From the NCBI GenBank assembly GCA_900542565.1, contig UQOC01000062.1:1-11786 (forward strand): 11,786 nt of DNA. Reading direction: 5' to 3'. Below are positions 1-6,332 of this stretch, piece after piece. The stretch's first letter is position 1; every line of letters starts with the position of its first letter. Under the pieces are notes generated by a model that saw only the letters and a list, made by a program, of their open reading frames with translations, searched no databases and was not told the origin of the DNA. Both the position numbers and the translations under genes were made by a program. This stretch comes from an uncultured Eubacteriales bacterium. GTDB lineage: Bacteria > Bacillota > Clostridia > Peptostreptococcales > Anaerovoracaceae.

Positions 1-267
1 CCTCCGCTGCCCGATCCTCGTGTCTGGTATGAGACCGAGGGACGCGCAACACTGGAAAACATCGTGGCCGACCTCAGTTCCCGCGGGCATCACTCGATGA
101 CCGTGCAGGAGGACGGTCACATCCAGCTTGCGGACGGCAGCACATCGGTGCTCCCGGAGTTGCACGGTTTCCCACCTGTTGGATGCTGGGAAAAGCTGAA
201 ACAGGTCTTTGCGGGAGATGGGCTGGCCGCCGAGGAAACTTCCGGCAAGCTGGTTCTCTCATGGTGA
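1..267 (+). CDS. C-terminal part of an unknown mobile-element protein (5' end outside window)
   Basis: The frame is open from base 1 to a TGA at 265-267, giving the last 88 residues of a protein that starts outside the window. Visible stretches include PDPRVWYETEG near the start, then FPPVGCWEKLKQVF and a final KLVLSW. I see no transmembrane segment and no catalytic motif. A GTG at 64 is in frame, but no ribosome-binding site precedes it and the frame is already open upstream. It lies 13 bases before the DUF932 gene on the same strand, whose ribosome-binding site overlaps this stop, so the two are probably co-transcribed. I do not recognise the family. The association with DUF932 and a recombinase-like gene suggests cargo of an integrative or plasmid-like element. 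Function unknown. Confidence 0.6.
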   Translation, partial: PPLPDPRVWYETEGRATLENIVADLSSRGHHSMTVQEDGHIQLADGSTSVLPELHGFPPVGCWEKLKQVFAGDGLAAEETSGKLVLSW

Positions 268-280
268 GGAGGTTTCGCGT

Positions 281-1420
281 ATGAAGTCCGGTGTATCTTT
301 ACAGCAGATGTTGACCGAAGTAAAGCGGCAGAGCGAGTCCAAGGAGGACTACCTCATTGCCCCCAACCGCCTGCGGATGGAATCCTACGGCAAAGAAATG
401 TTTCTGCACCTGTCGGACGACAGTGGTATCGAGCTGATCGAGCCCATGACCATCACTGGCATCGCCCATCGTCAAATCGGCACGCACCTGCGCATTCCTG
501 CCGCCTACTATGACCGTATGCGGGAGGAACGTCCCGACTTGCTGGCCTACAATGCCAACACATGGTTCAAGCAGGAAAGCAGCCAGCGCATGCTGCGTAC
601 CTTGGACGGTTCTGCCCGCGCATATTTGAGCAACCGATATCGTCGCATCGACAATATCGACATTGCCGGGGTGACACTGCCGATTCTCGGCGGGCTGCCT
701 GACATCCGCTTTGAAAGCTGCCAAATCACCGAAAGCCGTATGTACATCAAGGCCGTGAACCCACGCTTGCAGGCGGAGGTTTCCCCCGGCGACATTGTGC
801 AAGCAGGGGTCATTATCAGCAACAGCGAGGTCGGGCTTGGTTCCGTCAGCATTCAGCCGCTGATCTATCGGCTGGTATGCAGCAACGGCATGGTCGTGAA
901 TGAAGCCGCAGCCCGTCGCAACCACGTAGGCCGTGTTACCGACAGCGAGGAAAATTTCAGCGTCTACTCGCAAGCAACCTTGGACGCCGAGGACAAAGCC
1001 TTTGTCATGAAAATTCAGGACACCGTGCGCGCCGCCGTGGAAGAAGCGCGGTTTTCGCAGGTCGTCGGCAAAATGCAGGAGGCAAAAGCCGCGCAGATGG
1101 ACACCCATGATGTTCCGGCCATCGTCAAACTTGCCAGCAAAGAGTTTCACATTACCGACAGCGAGAGTACCGGCGTATTGCAGCGGCTGATTGAATCCAA
1201 CGATCTGACGCTGTATGGCCTGTCCAACGCCGTGACCCGTCACAGTCAGGATGTGGAGAGTTATGACCGCGCCAGTGAACTGGAAAGCATCTCTGATTGG
1301 GCAAAAGTCCTGCTGCCGCTGGTTGGCAGCGGGATGATTCTGCACTACCTGTTCCTATGGCATGAGCGCCGCCACGCGGTAGAACTGCATAAAGAAATTT
1401 ATCACAAGCCAAAATACTAA
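281..1420 (+). CDS. DUF932 domain (phage/plasmid-like) protein
   Basis: A 379-residue protein. The ATG at 281 is preferred because GGTGAGGAGG (263-272) precedes it; an in-frame ATG at 209 lies inside the upstream gene and has no such site. The sequence matches my knowledge of the DUF932 / 'phage/plasmid-like protein' family. It has an N-terminal region around YLIAPNRLRM, a central LDGSARAYLSNRYRRIDN block, and a later block with LIYRLVCSNGMVV. Proteins of this family occur in conjugative elements, plasmids and phages; their biochemical role is not established to my knowledge. The last ~40 residues (after ELESISDW) are hydrophobic then basic, and look unlike the tail I would expect, so a late frameshift is possible but unproven. 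The recombinase-like gene follows 13 bases downstream, with AAGGAGG between them. Confidence 0.85.
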   Translation: MKSGVSLQQMLTEVKRQSESKEDYLIAPNRLRMESYGKEMFLHLSDDSGIELIEPMTITGIAHRQIGTHLRIPAAYYDRMREERPDLLAYNANTWFKQESSQRMLRTLDGSARAYLSNRYRRIDNIDIAGVTLPILGGLPDIRFESCQITESRMYIKAVNPRLQAEVSPGDIVQAGVIISNSEVGLGSVSIQPLIYRLVCSNGMVVNEAAARRNHVGRVTDSEENFSVYSQATLDAEDKAFVMKIQDTVRAAVEEARFSQVVGKMQEAKAAQMDTHDVPAIVKLASKEFHITDSESTGVLQRLIESNDLTLYGLSNAVTRHSQDVESYDRASELESISDWAKVLLPLVGSGMILHYLFLWHERRHAVELHKEIYHKPKY

Positions 1421-1433
1421 GGAGGAAAACACC

Positions 1434-1790
1434 ATGATTGCACAATGCCTTTACCAGTCCGACCCGAAGAATCTTGCCAGCATGGGCAGACAACGCCTTG
1501 CCTGCCAGCGTGCCGCCCGCAAATTACAGTGGGGCGTACAGAAAGAACGCATCTCCGAGACAAACGAGCCCGTGCCCCTGCTCATGCGCCCCGCTGTAAA
1601 GGAGATTTTACAGGATGCCGAGCAACACCGATTTGATGTGCTACTGATTGGCAACCGGGATTCTCTCTGTTGTGATGCCGCCGACATGGAGAGTTTTTTG
1701 ACTGTACTGAACTCGTTCAACATCCACATCTTTGCCGGCGGTCAGGGCAGCTGTGGCCGGCCAGAGTCCGGCAAGGAGGTCAGGCCATGA
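1434..1790 (+). CDS. Short serine-recombinase N-terminal-like protein, joined to hisA
   Basis: A 118-residue protein starting at ATG 1434, with AAGGAGG at 1421-1427. The segment from about residue 58 to 101 (LQDAEQHRFDVLLIGNRDSL, then MESFLTVLNSFNIHIFA) follows the core of the serine resolvase N-terminal domain, where FDVLLVxKxDRLSRD normally occurs. Here the DRLSR element reads DSLCCD, and no catalytic Ser near an N-terminal YxRVS motif is visible. It is therefore probably a non-catalytic or degenerate relative. No zinc-ribbon or long recombinase domain follows. Its TGA overlaps the hisA ATG as ATGA. The last ~16 residues (from GQGSCGRPESGKEVRP) look unlike the rest and may come from DNA on the chromosomal side of the element boundary, possibly the end of a lost hisH. 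A resolvase-related fold is likely; activity is doubtful. Confidence 0.55.
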   Translation: MIAQCLYQSDPKNLASMGRQRLACQRAARKLQWGVQKERISETNEPVPLLMRPAVKEILQDAEQHRFDVLLIGNRDSLCCDAADMESFLTVLNSFNIHIFAGGQGSCGRPESGKEVRP

Positions 1791-2512
1791 ACATCTTTCC
1801 TGCAATAGACATATACAACGGCTGCGCCGTGCGGCTTTACAAGGGCGACTACGGCAAGATGACCGTATACAGCGACGATCCGGGCAGCTTCGCCGCCTCA
1901 TTTGAGGAAAAAGGTGCGAAATTTCTCCACATGGTAGATCTGGAAGGCGCCCGCAGCGGTGAAACGCCCAATTTAGAGACGATTCGATCCGTCACCTCAT
2001 CCACCGGCCTGTTCACTCAGCTGGGCGGAGGCATAAGGTCCCTCAAGACCATAGACGCTTACCGGAACATCGGCGTTGACCGCCTTATACTGGGGACGGC
2101 GGCCATAACCCAGCCGGGGTTTGTTTCGGAAGCTATCAAGGAATTCGGCCGGGATGCCATCGCTGTGAGCATTGATATCAAGGGCGATCTTGTGGCCATC
2201 AAAGGCTGGACCGAAGTGACCGACATAACATGCGACGATTTCTGCCGCCGTATGGAAGACGCAGGAGTCAGGACCATAATCTGCACGGACATTTCCAAGG
2301 ACGGGGCCATGAAAGGCACCAACAGAGAGCTATACCGCTCCCTTTCCGAAAAATTCGGTCTGGACATCATAGCTTCCGGCGGAGTTTCTTCTCTCGATGA
2401 CATCCGCGCACTGGCGGAAATGGATCTGTACGGCGCTATCCTGGGAAAAGCCCTGTATACCGGGGCTGTAGATCTGGCCGAAGCCATAAAGGAGGCAAGC
2501 AATGATAACTAA
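1787..2512 (+). CDS. hisA: Phosphoribosylformimino-5-aminoimidazole carboxamide ribotide isomerase HisA
   Basis: A 241-residue (beta/alpha)8 enzyme of histidine synthesis. It performs the Amadori rearrangement of ProFAR to PRFAR in the cytoplasm. The start at 1787 follows AAGGAGG (1773-1779) with a 7-base gap. The N-terminal FPAIDIYNGCAVRLYKGDYG carries catalytic Asp8. VSIDIKGD carries the second catalytic Asp at residue 130. The phosphate-binding glycine-rich turns GGGIRS (residues 81-86) and ASGGVSS (196-202) are present, as is the TDISKDGAMKG segment. Length is normal for the family and the gene looks intact. hisF begins inside its 3' end (11-base overlap), implying translational coupling. 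The usual upstream partner hisH is missing; mobile-element DNA lies directly upstream, so its transcription must come from within or beyond that element. Confidence 0.97.
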   Translation: MNIFPAIDIYNGCAVRLYKGDYGKMTVYSDDPGSFAASFEEKGAKFLHMVDLEGARSGETPNLETIRSVTSSTGLFTQLGGGIRSLKTIDAYRNIGVDRLILGTAAITQPGFVSEAIKEFGRDAIAVSIDIKGDLVAIKGWTEVTDITCDDFCRRMEDAGVRTIICTDISKDGAMKGTNRELYRSLSEKFGLDIIASGGVSSLDDIRALAEMDLYGAILGKALYTGAVDLAEAIKEASNDN

Positions 2513-3257
2513 AAGGATAATCCCCTGTCTCGATGTGAAAGACGGCAGGGTCGTAAAAGGAGTGAATTTTCAGGGGCTGTCCGATGTTTCCTCCCCTGTG
2601 GAACTGGGAAGATATTATTCGGAAAGCGGCGCCGATGAGCTGGTCTTTTACGACATAACCGCTTCCGCCGAAGGACGGGCCCTGTTCACTGACATACTGA
2701 CTGAGGTGGCAAGGACCATATTCATCCCTCTGACCGTAGGGGGCGGGATCAATTCCATCGACGATTTTGACCGGGTGCTCAAGTGCGGTGCCGATAAGGT
2801 CAGCGTCAACTCAGGCGCCATCAGGAATCCGGGCCTCATTTCAGAGGCGGCGAAAAAATACGGCGACCAGTGCGTGGTCCTTTCGGTGGACGCCAAGCGA
2901 GAAGACGGCCATTTCTGCGTCTACGCCAAGGGCGGCCGGGAAAACACCGGCATGGACGCCATCGAATGGATACGCAAAGGAATCTCTCTGGGCGCCGGCG
3001 AGATCGTCCTCAACAGCATAGACACCGACGGCGTTAAAGGCGGTTTCGATCTGGAAATGCTCAAAGCCGTCTGCGATATTTCGACGGTCCCTGTCATCGC
3101 CTCCGGCGGCGCAGGCTGTATCGAAGATTTTATAACCCTGTTCAAGACCATCCCCGAAGTGGACGCCGGCCTTGCGGCTTCCATCTTCCACTTCGGCGAA
3201 GTTAAGATAAGAGACCTGAAAGACGCACTGCGGGCCGCAGATATAAATGTGCGGTAA
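2502..3257 (+). CDS. hisF: Imidazole glycerol phosphate synthase cyclase subunit HisF
   Basis: A 251-residue (beta/alpha)8 protein that, with the glutaminase HisH, converts PRFAR plus ammonia to imidazole glycerol phosphate and AICAR. Catalytic Asp11 lies in PCLDVKDGRVVKG and Asp130 in VLSVDAKRED. The third conserved Asp is residue 176 in NSIDTDG. The phosphate-binding GGGINS (81-86) and ASGGAG turns are present. The ATG lies inside hisA, eight bases after the GGAGG in AAGGAGGCAAGCA at 2489-2501. The gene appears complete and functional. HisH is not encoded in the window, so the subunit partner must be elsewhere if histidine is made. Downstream, an unusual repeat-rich gap separates it from hisIE. 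Confidence 0.97.
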   Translation: MITKRIIPCLDVKDGRVVKGVNFQGLSDVSSPVELGRYYSESGADELVFYDITASAEGRALFTDILTEVARTIFIPLTVGGGINSIDDFDRVLKCGADKVSVNSGAIRNPGLISEAAKKYGDQCVVLSVDAKREDGHFCVYAKGGRENTGMDAIEWIRKGISLGAGEIVLNSIDTDGVKGGFDLEMLKAVCDISTVPVIASGGAGCIEDFITLFKTIPEVDAGLAASIFHFGEVKIRDLKDALRAADINVR

Positions 3258-3430
3258 AGCAGGCGGTGTGTCGCCGGCGTCGGACGGCCGATGGCCGATG
3301 GCGGACGGCGGGCGGTTAACCGCCGATGACATGCTGCGGCAGGCAGCAGGCGGTGAGCGGTGAGCAGCAGACGGCGGGCGGTGTGTCGCAGGCGGCGCAT
3401 TGCGCCCAGCATAGCGGAGCGCTGTTCAGC
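3258..3430 (+). repeat. GC-rich imperfect repeat tract between hisF and hisIE
   Basis: This stretch is made of short, imperfect, overlapping repeats. GGCGGTGTGTCGC occurs twice (from about 3264 and 3379). CGATGGC and CGGACGGC units recur at 3285-3310, and GCGGTGAGCGGTGAGC occurs near 3350-3365. It also contains a perfect 14-base palindrome, GGCGGTTAACCGCC (3311-3324), and an odd palindrome, GGCGCATTGCGCC (3394-3406). No reading frame here has a credible ribosome-binding site; long frames on either strand translate to Arg/Ala/Pro-rich low-complexity sequence. I read it as non-coding repeat DNA inserted or expanded inside the operon. Confidence 0.6.
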
Positions 3431-3434
3431 TGCG

Positions 3435-3689
3435 GTTGGCTTTTTTTCTGCAAACCCGCCTGTCAGCCAACAAGACATGTCGATATATGTCGAAATATGA
3501 GTCCCTATACCAAGATCGTTGGCTTTTTGCATAGCATTTCTTAATTCAGCCTGCAGAAATCGTAGAAACTGATGTCTGCGCAGGCCGAAAGCAGTCAAAA
3601 AGCCAACATTGACATTTTTCGACAAGCAAAATCAAGCAAAAGATCAAAATATGTTGGCTATTTCCCCGAACATCCAATAAAACGCCAAC
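3435..3689. repeat. Array of alternating inverted GTTGGC/GCCAAC motifs upstream of hisIE
   Basis: Six copies of GTTGGC(T) alternate in orientation at about 3435 (+), 3465 (-), 3518 (+), 3602 (-), 3653 (+) and 3684 (-), giving three potential hairpins in a row. The best is GTTGGCTTTTTG (3518-3529) pairing perfectly with CAAAAAGCCAAC (3596-3607). Two of the minus-oriented copies are followed by a similar tail (AGCCAACA, then GACAT and a TCGA-containing stretch), suggesting duplication of a larger unit. The DNA is more AT-rich than the preceding tract. It ends just before the hisIE ribosome-binding site. It could be a decayed mobile repeat, or a structured leader affecting hisIE expression. Confidence 0.6.
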
Positions 3690-3709
3690 ATCAACTGAAA
3701 GGAGAACTT

Positions 3710-4360
3710 ATGGTAACCATAGATCAGCTTAAATTCGACGACAAGGGTCTGATACCCGCCATCGTCGTAGACTACGACAGCAAAAAAGTCCTCACCCTGG
3801 CCTACATGAACAAAGAAAGCCTCAAAATCTCCATGGAAAAAGGACTGACCTGCTTCTGGAGCCGTTCCCGTCAGGAACTATGGCTCAAAGGCGAAACTTC
3901 CGGCAATTATCAGCACATTTACAGCATTATTGCCGACTGCGACAGGGACGCGCTGGTAGTGACCGTGACCAAAGACGGCCCGGCCTGCCATCTTGGGACC
4001 GATTCATGTTTCAACGATCTGGTATATCTCAACCCGGAAAACGCCGGTTTCACCATGGAAGGTCTGATGGAACTTATCGAGGGCCGCAAGACTGAGAAAA
4101 AAGAGGGGTCATATACCACCTACCTCTTTGAAAAAGGTATAGATAAGATCCTGAAGAAAGTCGGCGAAGAATCCACAGAAGTCATCATCGCCGCCAAGGC
4201 CGACGACAAAGCCGAAACCATCTATGAGATCTCCGACCTGGCATATCATGTAATGGTGCTGATGATAGAAATGGGCATTTCCATAGACGACATCAAAAAA
4301 GAGCTGGCCTCGCGCCATGTTATAGACCACAAAGTCAAACAGGAAAAGATGACCAAATAG
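3710..4360 (+). CDS. hisIE: Bifunctional phosphoribosyl-AMP cyclohydrolase / phosphoribosyl-ATP pyrophosphatase HisIE
   Basis: A 216-residue fusion catalysing two early steps of histidine synthesis: hydrolysis of PR-ATP to PR-AMP (HisE part) and ring opening of PR-AMP (HisI part). The N-terminal HisI domain (about 1-115) has the ADCDRDAL metal site (Asp76, Cys77, Asp78, Asp80) and the zinc cluster [10 protein letters not shown] (Cys93, Cys100). The C-terminal HisE domain (about 116-210) has [20 protein letters not shown] followed by an E/D/H helix ([13 protein letters not shown]). The ATG at 3710 follows AAAGGAG; an in-frame upstream extension to 3572 would run through the repeat array and lacks a ribosome-binding site. 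Both domains look intact. It is the last his gene before the terminator. Being 450 bases from hisF is unusual, so separate expression is possible. Confidence 0.96.
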   Translation: MVTIDQLKFDDKGLIPAIVVDYDSKKVLTLAYMNKESLKISMEKGLTCFWSRSRQELWLKGETSGNYQHIYSIIADCDRDALVVTVTKDGPACHLGTDSCFNDLVYLNPENAGFTMEGLMELIEGRKTEKKEGSYTTYLFEKGIDKILKKVGEESTEVIIAAKADDKAETIYEISDLAYHVMVLMIEMGISIDDIKKELASRHVIDHKVKQEKMTK

Positions 4361-4442
4361 ACCGGCTGCCAGCGCCACACCAGACGGCCCGGCAATGGAC
4401 CAGGCAGCATGGGGGGCGGCTTTTAACATACTGTGCAAAAGT

Positions 4443-4484
4443 AAAATCCTACAACAAAATTGAAAAAATGTTGCAGGATTTTTT
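4443..4484 (+). terminator. Rho-independent terminator of the his operon, probably bidirectional
   Basis: AAAATCCTACAACA (4443-4456) pairs with TGTTGCAGGATTTT (4469-4482) with one mismatch around a short AT-rich loop. It is followed by TTTTTT on the plus strand and by a TTTTACTTTT tract on the minus strand. It lies between convergent transcription units: the his operon from the left and the relQ unit from the right. Confidence 0.88.
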
Positions 4485-4515
4485 ATATATTACTGTATTT
4501 CCGCCGTGCGGTATA

Positions 4516-4625
4516 TCACTTCTTTTTATCCTTTGTGCCCACAGCCGTATAGGCAAAGCCGCCGAGGAAGCCAAAGCCGGTGATGAGCAGCGCCGCTCCT
4601 GCTAAATATGCCAGAGTTGTCTCAT
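4516..4625 (-). pseudogene. Tiny membrane peptide gene downstream of relQ, apparently frameshifted
   Basis: On the minus strand, a perfect AGGAGGG (plus 4632-4638) sits 7 bases before an ATG (4623-4625) whose own frame stops after seven codons. The neighbouring frame, beginning at the next base with GAG ACA ACT, is open to a TGA at 4516-4518. It encodes ETTLAYLAGAALLITGFGFL followed by GGFAYTAVGTKDKKK. Restoring one G after the ATG would give a 36-residue protein with one hydrophobic segment and a Lys-rich tail. The ribosome-binding site, the coherent membrane segment and the natural stop argue that it was or is a gene. A one-base deletion, a sequencing error or an unusual start are all possible. 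It lies 30 bases after the relQ stop, before the shared terminator. Confidence 0.45.
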
Positions 4626-4655
4626 CGCATGCCCTCCTGTTTTAGAATGGGTGTA

Positions 4656-5540
4656 TCACTCCAGATTTATATCCAGTTTGCAGAGTTTTTCAAACATCAG
4701 CTCATCTTCTGTCGGCGCCTTGGTCCCAGCTTCTATCCGATGGCGTATGTTCATCATACGCTCGTCGGTCATGTTGATGATGTCGGCGCACTGCCGCAGT
4801 TCTTCTACGATCTCCTCCTGCATGGCTATCTCCTGCTTGTATTTGAGCTGGTGTTCCAGGCTGGCCCAGAAGTCCATGGCGATGGTCCTGATCTGCACCT
4901 CCACCTTCATTTCCCGTTTATGCTCGGCAAAATGGACCGGTATTTTTACTATCAGATGCAGACTCCTGTAGCCGTTAGGTTTGGGAGCGCTTATGTAGTC
5001 CTTTCTGCACACAAGCACCACATCGCTCTGCTTGAGCAGCGCTTCCTCGATGGCGTATATATCGTCCACATAGGAGCAGATGACCCTTATACCCGCCACA
5101 TCGTTTATATGTTTTTCAATATTTTCCACAGAAAACGCAAGATTTTTCCGGCCCAGCTTTTCGCTGATGCTGACGGTCTTTTTGAGCCTGGTATTGATAA
5201 AGCTTATGGGATTGCGGCTGTAGCGCACCTTAAATTCCGTGTTGAGCACATCAAACTTGGCTTTGATCTCTTTGAGGGCGCAGGCGTACATCATGCGGAG
5301 TTCTTCGTACTCCACCACCGTTCCGATGAGAGAGCGGGCCTTGCTTATCATCATGTCCGCAGCGTCATCGTTCCTGAGGGCCGGATAATCAGACATCAGT
5401 CCCTCTACAGTCCCGTTCAGTATCATATCCAGATTTTCCGGGTCAAACCCCATGGCTTCCATATTCTCAATATTCGCCTCCACTCCGGCATTGCCGGGGA
5501 CAGGGCCTGTAAGATCATTATCGTGCGTTTTTTCTGTCAT
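4656..5540 (-). CDS. relQ: RelQ-type small alarmone synthetase (GTP pyrophosphokinase)
   Basis: A 294-residue cytoplasmic enzyme of the RelA/SpoT synthetase family, expected to transfer pyrophosphate from ATP to GDP/GTP and make (p)ppGpp. The synthetase domain spans about residues 95-250. It has DVAGIRVICSYVDDIYAI (147-164), the G-loop and substrate motif DYISAPKPNGYRSLH (181-195) and EVQIRTIAMDFWASLEH (214-230). There is no HD hydrolase domain and no TGS/ACT region, so it is a small synthetase rather than long RelA. The N-terminal ~75 residues are extra compared with RelQ/YjbM proteins (about 210-260 residues) and are rich in Asp/Glu. ATG at 5540 is preferred (GAAAGG 6-8 bases upstream); a GTG three codons earlier sits on that site. 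A possible small membrane peptide follows. No promoter is obvious. Confidence 0.9.
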   Translation of the reverse strand: MTEKTHDNDLTGPVPGNAGVEANIENMEAMGFDPENLDMILNGTVEGLMSDYPALRNDDAADMMISKARSLIGTVVEYEELRMMYACALKEIKAKFDVLNTEFKVRYSRNPISFINTRLKKTVSISEKLGRKNLAFSVENIEKHINDVAGIRVICSYVDDIYAIEEALLKQSDVVLVCRKDYISAPKPNGYRSLHLIVKIPVHFAEHKREMKVEVQIRTIAMDFWASLEHQLKYKQEIAMQEEIVEELRQCADIINMTDERMMNIRHRIEAGTKAPTEDELMFEKLCKLDINLE

Positions 5541-5614
5541 CTTATTCACCTTTCGTTTTTATGCGTGCTTTCCGGTCCCATGGCACTGGCGCCTGTGGGC
5601 CGGAAAGCTCCCTT

Positions 5615-5757
5615 TCATTTTGTTTGAGAGTTGATATCGTCCCAGCCGAGGCCTTCTGCAAAGTTCAAAAGTTTCGGGAGATTTTTTCCGGATCTCCGGA
5701 AATATAGTCCATTACCGTAGATAGAGCCGCTTTTGTCACAGTTTGCTTCAGTTTCAT
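5615..5757 (-). pseudogene. Frameshifted remnant resembling the N-terminus of a radical SAM protein
   Basis: An ATG (5755-5757) with AAGGAAACGACG upstream opens a frame that stops after 30 residues at 5665. Adding one A to the six-A run (plus-strand T run at 5682-5687) gives instead MKLKQTVTKAALSTVMDYIS followed by GDPEKNLPKLLNFAEGLGWD and DINSQTK, 47 residues, ending at the TGA at 5615-5617. DPEKNLPKLL resembles a segment I associate with the N-terminal helical region of clostridial radical SAM proteins; no CxxxCxxC motif follows because the frame ends. It may be a truncated relic, a small helical protein with a homopolymer error, or an unrelated short gene. The reading as a broken gene is firmer than the family assignment. 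Confidence 0.4.
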
Positions 5758-5857
5758 CGTCGTTTCCTTTCTGGTCTTGTTCTAATGATACATTGTATAT
5801 TTCTTGTTTGTGTGATATCAGTCTACGGGAACGGTGTTTTTAAAATGATAGGAATAT

Positions 5858-5909
5858 GTTTGAAAAATGTTAAAAGCGCGGTTTTCCGCATTTCGGCGGC
5901 AAACCGCGC
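5858..5909 (-). terminator. Rho-independent terminator after the kinase/membrane-protein unit
   Basis: On the minus strand GCGCGGTTT and AAACCGCGC (plus 5901-5909 and 5876-5884) form a 9-bp stem, with extra pairing in the intervening GCCGCCGAAATGCGG. A TTTTAACATTTTT run follows. It lies 30 bases past the stop of the 5940-6332 gene. Confidence 0.85.
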
Positions 5910-5939
5910 CTTCTGAGGCATGACCGGCGAGGCCGGCCA

Positions 5940-6332
5940 TTACATTTGGTCTTCCTTTGAAAGTTTTTCTATGATGTCAAGCACCTGAGGGGCTATCCTG
6001 GCCCTTTCTCTTTTGGTGATACGGACATAGACCGGATAGGCGGCGGCCATCATTGCTATGCCGATGACACCTATTATTATCCCCGGCAGAAACATTGCAG
6101 CGGCCCACACCATGGTGCAGCACATGCCGATGCCCATTATCAGGCAGCCGGCCGCGCCCATGACTATAGAAACGATCGTCGATTTTCTGGTGGAACTTTT
6201 GTCCAGCTTTCTCAGCAGTTCCAGCTGATCCTCCTCCTGGCTTTCCGGCTGTCCCGTATATTTTTTCTTTATATCCTGCAATTCCTCCTGCAAGCTGGAA
6301 GAATAGCTGTATCTGAAAGTATTATTTTCCAT
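5940..6332 (-). CDS. Conserved small membrane protein with two transmembrane helices
   Basis: A 130-residue protein from ATG 6332 (MENNTFRYSY...), or 133 residues from ATG 6341. The first choice is favoured because relatives I recall begin with a similar MEN...F.Y.Y start; the AGGAGAGG site is compatible with either. The N-terminal ~50 residues are charged and probably helical (LQEELQDIKKKY, LELLRKLDKSSTRKS). Two hydrophobic helices follow (about 53-73 and 77-99), then a basic VRITKRERARIAPQ segment and an amphipathic tail. Both termini are probably cytoplasmic. I recognise it as a common unnamed clostridial membrane protein but know no function. It overlaps the end of the upstream 301-residue membrane protein by 11 bases, so the two are translationally coupled, and a terminator follows. 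Confidence 0.78.
   Translation of the reverse strand: MENNTFRYSYSSSLQEELQDIKKKYTGQPESQEEDQLELLRKLDKSSTRKSTIVSIVMGAAGCLIMGIGMCCTMVWAAAMFLPGIIIGVIGIAMMAAAYPVYVRITKRERARIAPQVLDIIEKLSKEDQM

Noticed and set aside
299..1345. Long open frame on the minus strand opposite the DUF932 gene
   Set aside because: It mirrors the real gene, has His/Val/Gly-rich low-coherence sequence, no ribosome-binding site and no recognisable domain.
2921..3625. Minus-strand open frame over hisF and the repeat tract
   Set aside because: It runs through GC-rich repeats giving Arg/Ala/Leu-rich low-complexity sequence and is antisense to hisF.
3572..3709. Upstream extension of HisIE
   Set aside because: It reads through the inverted-repeat array and has no ribosome-binding site; the ATG at 3710 has AAAGGAG and matches family starts.
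3258..3709. T-box or histidine-responsive leader before hisIE
   Set aside because: No T-box consensus (TGGNACCGCG) and no His-rich leader peptide were found.
4608..5627. Long plus-strand open frame across relQ
   Set aside because: It is antisense to a clear RelQ protein with all family motifs, and its translation is His/Phe-rich without a family match.
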